From NCBI GenBank assembly GCA_028285465.1, contig JANQPD010000023.1, positions 62,001 to 126,000 of the forward strand: a stretch of DNA of 64,000 nt, written 5' to 3'. Position numbers and translations under genes: made by a program. This document shows, one piece after another, positions 59,643-64,000 of this stretch (positions are counted from its first letter, which is position 1; each line of letters opens with the position of its first letter). The stretch comes from Owenweeksia sp. (GTDB lineage Bacteria; Bacteroidota; Bacteroidia; Flavobacteriales; Schleiferiaceae). Below the pieces are notes generated by a model. It ran no database searches. It had not been told where the DNA came from and saw only the letters and a program-made list of their open reading frames with translations.

Positions 59643-60623
59643 TTACTTACAATTGAGCTTTTGCAGGTGCAGTGTATTTGCCTGCCAATAATACTTCATG
59701 CCCATAGCCAGGGCAAGTTCCTCAATAGCCTCTTTTTGGGTTTGCTGGTAAAAGCTTCCGCTAAAGCGACAGTATACCTCTGCCTCCAGTTCATGTACAT
59801 CCAGGTTGAACCCATAATAATCCTGTAATGCGGCTAATACATTGAATAATGACTCGTTCTCAAATGTATAAGATCCGGTTAACCAGGCATCAGGGTTTTT
59901 AGTTTCCGTAAAGGCCTTGCGCAATGTGTTGTGCTCAAACGTAGCCGCTTGTCCGGGGCTTAGCAATAGCGTATCCTGCCCGTTGTTTGCCCAGTAAGCC
60001 ACTTTTCCTTCGCTAAGCACAATGCTGTTTTCCGTTTCGCTGGCCCGTAACCTGAAAGCCGTTCCAAGTACCCTTGTGGTGGTTTTGGGACCAAATACTT
60101 CAAAAGGTTTTTCCGGGTTCTTCGCTACTTGAAAAAGGGCTTCTCCTTCCAGGGAAAGCGTTCGGCCGAACCAATTAAAAGTGCGGGGAACGCTAAGCCG
60201 GGTATTTTCCGATAGCATCAATTCGGAACCATCTCCCAGGTGTACAAGCAAACGTTCATGGGCTGCCGTTTTATATTGGGTACTGCCGCTAAACCATAAG
60301 GAGGAAATGCCTACGCTCAATAAGAGGAGTACAGCTGCAGCATAGCGCCAAATTACTTTCCCGGAGCGGGGTGCTTCACGGTGTTTTTGCATGTTGATAT
60401 CTGAGAAATGACGCTGTTGAAAGCGTTCCCATTGTGCCTCTACATCTATTTTATAGCGTAGAGGATTTTCGCTGTTTTGCCAAATACGTTGCACTCTGTC
60501 AAAGGCATGCTTATGAGCGGGATCCTCAGCAAGCCAATCCTGCAAAGCCGCTTCATCGGCACCTGAGCTTTGTTTGCTCAGGTGCCTGATGATCAGCGTT
60601 AGTATGTGGTCCGGAAGGTGCAT
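59643..60623 (-). CDS. FecR-family anti-sigma factor (island 2)
   Basis: 326 aa. N-terminal helices with AALQDWLAEDPAHKHAFDRV, one membrane helix (WRYAAAVLLLLSVGISSLWF near 93), FecR core (LVHLGDGSELMLSENTRLSV near 125), C-terminal DUF4974-like module (TFENESLFNVLAALQDYYGF near 252). Starts 1 bp after the small lipoprotein gene. Confidence 0.92.
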   Translation of the reverse strand: MHLPDHILTLIIRHLSKQSSGADEAALQDWLAEDPAHKHAFDRVQRIWQNSENPLRYKIDVEAQWERFQQRHFSDINMQKHREAPRSGKVIWRYAAAVLLLLSVGISSLWFSGSTQYKTAAHERLLVHLGDGSELMLSENTRLSVPRTFNWFGRTLSLEGEALFQVAKNPEKPFEVFGPKTTTRVLGTAFRLRASETENSIVLSEGKVAYWANNGQDTLLLSPGQAATFEHNTLRKAFTETKNPDAWLTGSYTFENESLFNVLAALQDYYGFNLDVHELEAEVYCRFSGSFYQQTQKEAIEELALAMGMKYYWQANTLHLQKLNCK

Positions 60624-60624
60624 T

Positions 60625-61050
60625 TTATCTGTTCATGAAAATGCGAGTGGTTACATAGATGCCGTTAACACCACCCATTTCCTCGTATTCAAGGCTTTCT
60701 ATGTCAAAGTTGCTTTCGTCAAGTCTTAGAATGGTAAAGCAAAGCTCATCTATAACTATTTGATTGCCATTAAGCATATAGGAAGAAGTATCGGACTCAT
60801 CTCCGGGAAAGTCTGTTACTACCGTATTGTCGTTGTAAAAAGTAGCCACACCGACCATCTGTTCCGTACTGTCTGCCACAACCGTATCATTCACCTCTAC
60901 TGTATAGCGTGTAGACTCAAAATTCCAGCTGCTTTGTTTAAGCAGTTGAGCATAGGTTTTGGAGGGAACCGGGTCTTGATCGTTTTCCTTGTTGCATGAA
61001 GATAAGATTACCATCAGGGCCAGGGCGATTGAAGAACTAAGTTTTTTCAT
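60625..61050 (-). CDS. Small lipoprotein between sigma and FecR (island 2)
   Basis: 141 aa. Lipobox LSSC with mature start CNKENDQDPVPSKTYAQLLK. Has W (SSWNFESTRY), VGVATFYNDNTVVTDFPG and CFTILRLDESNFDIESLEY, a pattern reminiscent of small lipocalin-like lipoproteins. Different in sequence from the island 1 pair but similar in size and place. Unknown function; the position inside a sigma/anti-sigma pair is unusual. Confidence 0.72.
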   Translation of the reverse strand: MKKLSSSIALALMVILSSCNKENDQDPVPSKTYAQLLKQSSWNFESTRYTVEVNDTVVADSTEQMVGVATFYNDNTVVTDFPGDESDTSSYMLNGNQIVIDELCFTILRLDESNFDIESLEYEEMGGVNGIYVTTRIFMNR

Positions 61051-61125
61051 TTTTACGTTTTTGTTTTGGGTTTATACTTTCAATACATCCCTATGACAAC
61101 TATACCCCCTGGGCACACGTACGCA

Positions 61126-61683
61126 TCAATGAAAATTTTCTAAAAAAAATTCTATAATCATGATTTTCAAAGCATTGCGAAGTATCCTTAACGCTTTAGA
61201 TATGTGTGTTTCTACGGTGCGTTTGCTGATGCCCAGGCGATCGGCTATCTCCTGGTTGCTTAAATGCTCTACACGGCTCATCTTAAAAACGCGGCTACAT
61301 TCCGGAGGCAGTTCATCTACAAGACGGTGTATACGTGCTTCCAGCTCAGCATATTCCACCCAATCACTTTCATCGGCTTCAGGCTTGTCTTGCTTTATAG
61401 CGGTGTGATGACGGCTCTTAACGGCTTCATGCTTGAGTATATTCAGGCTGCGGTTTCCAACACTTTTGTATAAAAAGGATTTCAGGCTCTCGCTGATAAG
61501 CAGATTTTCCCGGTTCTCGTAAAGGTAAGTGAATACTTCCTGTACCACATCCTGGGCGCTGTCTATATCTCCCAGGTACTTATTGGCATAGAAACTCAAA
61601 GGTTCAAAGTAGGTAAAGAAGAGGGCTTTGAAGGCTTCTTCATCTCCCTCTTTTATGCCCTGTAAAAGTGTTTGTTCTTGCAA
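61126..61683 (-). CDS. ECF RNA polymerase sigma factor, FecI type (island 2)
   Basis: 185 aa from a TTG start (61683). Region 2 AFKALFFTYFEPLSFYANKY and DIDSAQDVVQEVFTYLYE; region 4 HLSNQEIADRLGISKRTVET. Paralogous to the factor at 47029. Upstream lies a TATCTTTG element. It heads a run of sigma, lipoprotein, FecR, STN receptor, DUF4249, receptor, DUF4249. Confidence 0.93.
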   Translation of the reverse strand: MQEQTLLQGIKEGDEEAFKALFFTYFEPLSFYANKYLGDIDSAQDVVQEVFTYLYENRENLLISESLKSFLYKSVGNRSLNILKHEAVKSRHHTAIKQDKPEADESDWVEYAELEARIHRLVDELPPECSRVFKMSRVEHLSNQEIADRLGISKRTVETHISKALRILRNALKIMIIEFFLENFH

Positions 61684-61703
61684 CGCGTATCAGCTAGTGG
61701 TGT

Positions 61704-61711
61704 CAAAGATA
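61704..61711 (-). promoter_or_regulatory. -7 element for island 2 sigma gene
   Basis: TATCTTTG on the - strand, 20 bp before the TTG start at 61683, is an exact TAnnTTTG match. No TTG at 17-23 bp upstream, so the -33 half is missing or different. Confidence 0.5.
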
Positions 61712-61780
61712 TGTTCTTCTCGTTAATGCGCCCGGCTTTGCTACCCTTGCGGCTTTTCTCAAAAAAGATCATGTGAAAAC

Positions 61781-62014
61781 GAAGCATACAATATAGGAAA
61801 GGAGGTAAAACACATTTTGCCGGAAAATGAATTCCCGCTGATCGCAAGTGCAGACCTCAGCAAGCTAGGGGAGCCATAGCGGGCATTGAAGCGGCTTTCC
61901 CGGATAAAATGCATGGGCGTGGTCTGGATCGATGCCCATATCGATCTGTGCTCGCCTTATTTGAGCTCCGGCAATCACAGCCCTTTCGTTAAATGGCGGA
62001 GACTGAAGGTATAA
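61781..62014 (+). pseudogene. Decayed arginase-family fragment
   Basis: Translating 61781-61861 gives IGKEVK...EFPLIASADLS. After a 1-nt loss near 61862 comes ARGAIAGIEAAFPDKMHG (61864-61917). After a 1-nt gain at 61918 comes VVWIDAHIDLCSPYLSSGN. These align with the intact neighbour's GQELK...FPVVFSGDHSN, AAGTIWAIKNAYPESRLG and VVWIDAHADLHSPYTSPSGN with the same spacing. Homology then stops. The WIDAH metal motif survives but the frame is broken twice, so it is non-functional. Nucleotide similarity is moderate, so it is an old paralogue. Confidence 0.75.
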
Positions 62015-62103
62015 CCATGGCCATCACAAAGCATAAGCAGGTATTTTGTTTGGGCCAAATACGCAGAAGTAATGGTGCCCTTTTCAGTTAGAGAGGGTTC
62101 AGC

Positions 62104-62111
62104 TACATTTG
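62104..62111 (+). promoter_or_regulatory. -7 element before the arginase-family gene
   Basis: TACATTTG, exact TAnnTTTG match, 18 bp before the ATG at 62130. No obvious TTG -33. It lies just after the arginase pseudogene. Confidence 0.45.
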
Positions 62112-62129
62112 CAGCATAAATCTGAATTT

Positions 62130-63083
62130 ATGGCTAAATATATCAGCTACATAAGCATGATGTCAGAACTAGGAGCAGGCACCAGGGGAGCAAGCTTAGG
62201 CTTTGACGCTTTGCGGATGGCTAGCTATGATATCGACCGGAAGTTTTTCGATCGCTATGATATCAAGCGCATTAAGGATTTCAACGAATTCCTTTTTATG
62301 GATTATACAGATGAGTCTGCCAAGCGCATTGATAGTATATCACTAACCTATAAATATATCGATGAGGAAATTGGACAAGAGTTAAAGGACGGAGCATTTC
62401 CAGTAGTTTTTTCAGGAGATCACAGCAATGCGGCAGGAACCATCTGGGCTATTAAAAATGCGTACCCCGAAAGTAGGTTAGGAGTGGTTTGGATAGATGC
62501 CCACGCTGATTTACATTCTCCCTACACTTCCCCTTCCGGAAACGTGCACGGTATGCCTTTGGCAATATCTATTGGAGAAGATAACCTTGAATATCAAATC
62601 AATGACCCCCACCCGGAGACGGTCGGTATCTGGAACGCTGTAAAAGGAAAAGCCCCCCGGCTTAGACCATCGGATATATTTTTTATATCGGTTCGTGATA
62701 CAGAGGAAGCCGAGGACCATCTGATGAAAAAATACTATATCCCTAATGTTAAAACTGCCGGAGTACGCAGACTAGGCGCTTCGGAAGTGGCGGGCAGGGC
62801 ATTAAAGCATTTGAAGGATTGCGACCTGATTTATGTTTCTTTTGATGTGGATAGTCTGGATCCTTCTATTAGCCGCGGTACAGGTACACCAGTTCCCGCA
62901 GGTCTTACCGTAGAAGAAGCCCGGGATATCATTCTCAAACTTTTAGAAAGCAATAAAGTTTGCTGTTTTGAAACCACCGAGATCAACCCTTTGCTTTGTG
63001 ATAAAGGAAATGCCATGGCTGAAGCTGCTTTTGAGGTGATCAAACCCGTTATTGAAAAAATAGAACAGAATTTTGAAAAATGA
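62130..63083 (+). CDS. Arginase/agmatinase-family hydrolase
   Basis: 317 aa from ATG at 62130 (TTG seven codons earlier overlaps the -7 element). Mn-binding motifs are complete: FSGDHSN near 96, WIDAHADLHSP near 120 and SFDVDSLDPS near 230; SELGAGTRGASLG at the N-terminus is arginase-like. It hydrolyses a guanidino group to urea plus amine (L-arginine to ornithine is most likely; agmatinase possible). Overlaps argS by 11 bp, tying it to arginine use. Confidence 0.9.
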   Translation: MAKYISYISMMSELGAGTRGASLGFDALRMASYDIDRKFFDRYDIKRIKDFNEFLFMDYTDESAKRIDSISLTYKYIDEEIGQELKDGAFPVVFSGDHSNAAGTIWAIKNAYPESRLGVVWIDAHADLHSPYTSPSGNVHGMPLAISIGEDNLEYQINDPHPETVGIWNAVKGKAPRLRPSDIFFISVRDTEEAEDHLMKKYYIPNVKTAGVRRLGASEVAGRALKHLKDCDLIYVSFDVDSLDPSISRGTGTPVPAGLTVEEARDIILKLLESNKVCCFETTEINPLLCDKGNAMAEAAFEVIKPVIEKIEQNFEK

Positions 63084-64000
63084 TTTACGGCTTGTTCTGC
63101 GCCAATTTATTGCAGCGGCCCTAAAAAACCTTTACAACATACAGGGGGAAGAAATAGACCTGCAGGATACCCGTAAAGAATTTGAAGGTGATCTGACGCT
63201 GGTGGTTTTTCCCTATCTCAAAGCCAGTCGTAAGAAACCGGAAGACACAGCCCGGGAGATAGGTGCATATCTACAAAAGGAAGTGAAAGAAGTATCGTCC
63301 TATAACGTAATCAAAGGCTTCTTGAATATCTCTTTTTCAGATAGCTATTGGATAAATAAATTGCAAGATATCGCCAAAGCGGATCATTACGGTATTGCGC
63401 CTGAGGGTAAAGAAACCATTATGGTGGAATACTCTTCACCCAATACCAATAAACCCCTGCATTTAGGGCACATTCGCAACAACCTTTTGGGGTATTCCGT
63501 GGCAGAACTGTTGAAAGCCAACGGCAAAAAAGTGATCAAAGCACAGATCATTAACGACAGGGGCATACACATCTGCAAGAGCATGCTGGCCTGGCAGAAG
63601 TTTGGAAACGGGGAGACTCCTGAATCCAGCGGAATGAAGGGAGATAAGCTCGTAGGCAAGTATTATGTGGAATTTGACAAGCAATATAAAATGCAGGTCA
63701 AAGAACGCATGACACAGGGTAAGCCGGAGAAAGAGGCCGAGGAAGAAGCCCCCTTGCTCGTAGAAGCACGGCAGATGCTGAAGAGATGGGAACAGGGAGA
63801 TGCCGAAACCGTAAAGCTTTGGGAAAAAATGAATGCCTGGGTATACGATGGCTTTGAAAAGACGTATACACGCCTCGGGGTGGATTTTGATAAGTACTAC
63901 TACGAGAGTGAGACCTACCTCCTGGGGAAAAAAGTAGTGCAGGAAGGCCTGGAAAAAGGCGTTTTTTACAAAAAGGAAGATGGCTCAGTATGGGTGGACC
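63073..64000 (+). CDS. argS: Arginyl-tRNA synthetase (3' truncated by window edge)
   Basis: Frame read from TTG at 63073 to the window end with no stop. ATG at 63080 is out of frame. The N-terminal additional domain spans ~1-115. The class I signature is SSPNTNKPLHLGHIRNNLLG (bases 63433-63492; HLGH in place of HIGH) and continues AQIINDRGIHICKSMLAWQK. Charges tRNA-Arg with arginine. The start codon lies within the arginase gene, implying translational coupling. Confidence 0.92.
   Translation, partial: MKNDLRLVLRQFIAAALKNLYNIQGEEIDLQDTRKEFEGDLTLVVFPYLKASRKKPEDTAREIGAYLQKEVKEVSSYNVIKGFLNISFSDSYWINKLQDIAKADHYGIAPEGKETIMVEYSSPNTNKPLHLGHIRNNLLGYSVAELLKANGKKVIKAQIINDRGIHICKSMLAWQKFGNGETPESSGMKGDKLVGKYYVEFDKQYKMQVKERMTQGKPEKEAEEEAPLLVEARQMLKRWEQGDAETVKLWEKMNAWVYDGFEKTYTRLGVDFDKYYYESETYLLGKKVVQEGLEKGVFYKKEDGSVWVD

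Larger units (their letters stand above)
61684..62129. other. 446-bp gap: promoters and arginase remnant
   Basis: Contains the island 2 promoter (-), the arginase pseudogene (+) and the TACATTTG element of the intact arginase-family gene. No intact open frame of note; a short - strand frame here is discarded. Confidence 0.7.

Noticed and set aside
61653-61847. 64-aa - strand frame above the island 2 sigma gene
   Set aside because: Lies across the promoter and arginase remnant, no similarity, no plausible start context.
1-64000. CRISPR arrays, tRNA, rRNA, insertion sequences, prophage
   Set aside because: No regular spaced repeats, cloverleaf, ribosomal or transposase/integrase signatures were found by eye; a tRNA scan could still find a missed one.

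Overview
The window comes from a Bacteroidota chromosome, most likely a Flavobacteriia- or Cryomorphaceae-like marine lineage (inference). Support: TonB-dependent receptors with carboxypeptidase-like N-terminal domains paired with DUF4249 lipoproteins, FecI/FecR pairs whose FecR ends in a DUF4974-like domain, BBP2-type porin, DUF4105, a Bacteroidota-type ftsK-lolA-lptG-ribB block, TAnnTTTG-like -7 promoter elements, few Shine-Dalgarno sites and many TTG starts. No rRNA, tRNA, insertion sequence, phage gene or CRISPR array was seen. The first and last genes are cut by the window edges.

Region 1 (1-18.5 kb, + strand) is a surface-polysaccharide (O-antigen or capsule) cluster. It encodes a sugar aminotransferase, an AAC(3)-fold acetyltransferase, a flippase, a probable polymerase and three glycosyltransferases. 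Next comes a complete UDP-L-FucNAc pathway (CapE/CapF/CapG = FnlA/B/C) followed by a WbuB-like transferase. An epimerase and WecA/MraY-like initiating transferase pair follows, then a bacillosamine-type trio (PglD-, PglE- and PglC-like), then a WlbB/WlbA-like pair. The first ~14 kb are visibly richer in A+T than the rest of the window.

Region 2 (18.5-33.4 kb) is housekeeping and envelope: BBP2 porin, TrkH/KtrB potassium transporter, a membrane-anchored MutS-family ATPase, an MlaE-MlaF-MlaD lipid transporter, a TPR protein with DUF1801, a DUF4105 protein, a lipoprotein, a VWA protein, and a hydrolase-OsmC-unknown-NTF2 run.

Region 3 (33.4-41.4 kb, - strand) is ftsK-lolA-lptG-GT4-GT2-ribB, tightly packed. 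The RibB protein carries a C-terminal GTP-cyclohydrolase-II-like domain that has lost its zinc cysteines.

Region 4 (41.5-61.7 kb, - strand) is the most interesting part: two ECF sigma/FecR-controlled nutrient-uptake islands with four TonB receptor + DUF4249 lipoprotein pairs. Only the two receptors encoded nearest to a sigma/FecR pair carry an N-terminal STN signalling domain; the other two lack it. Each island also encodes small unidentified lipoproteins (two tandem paralogues in one, one in the other). A GT39-like membrane glycosyltransferase sits between the islands.

Region 5 (61.7-64 kb, + strand) holds a decayed arginase-family pseudogene, an intact arginase-family gene and the start of argS.
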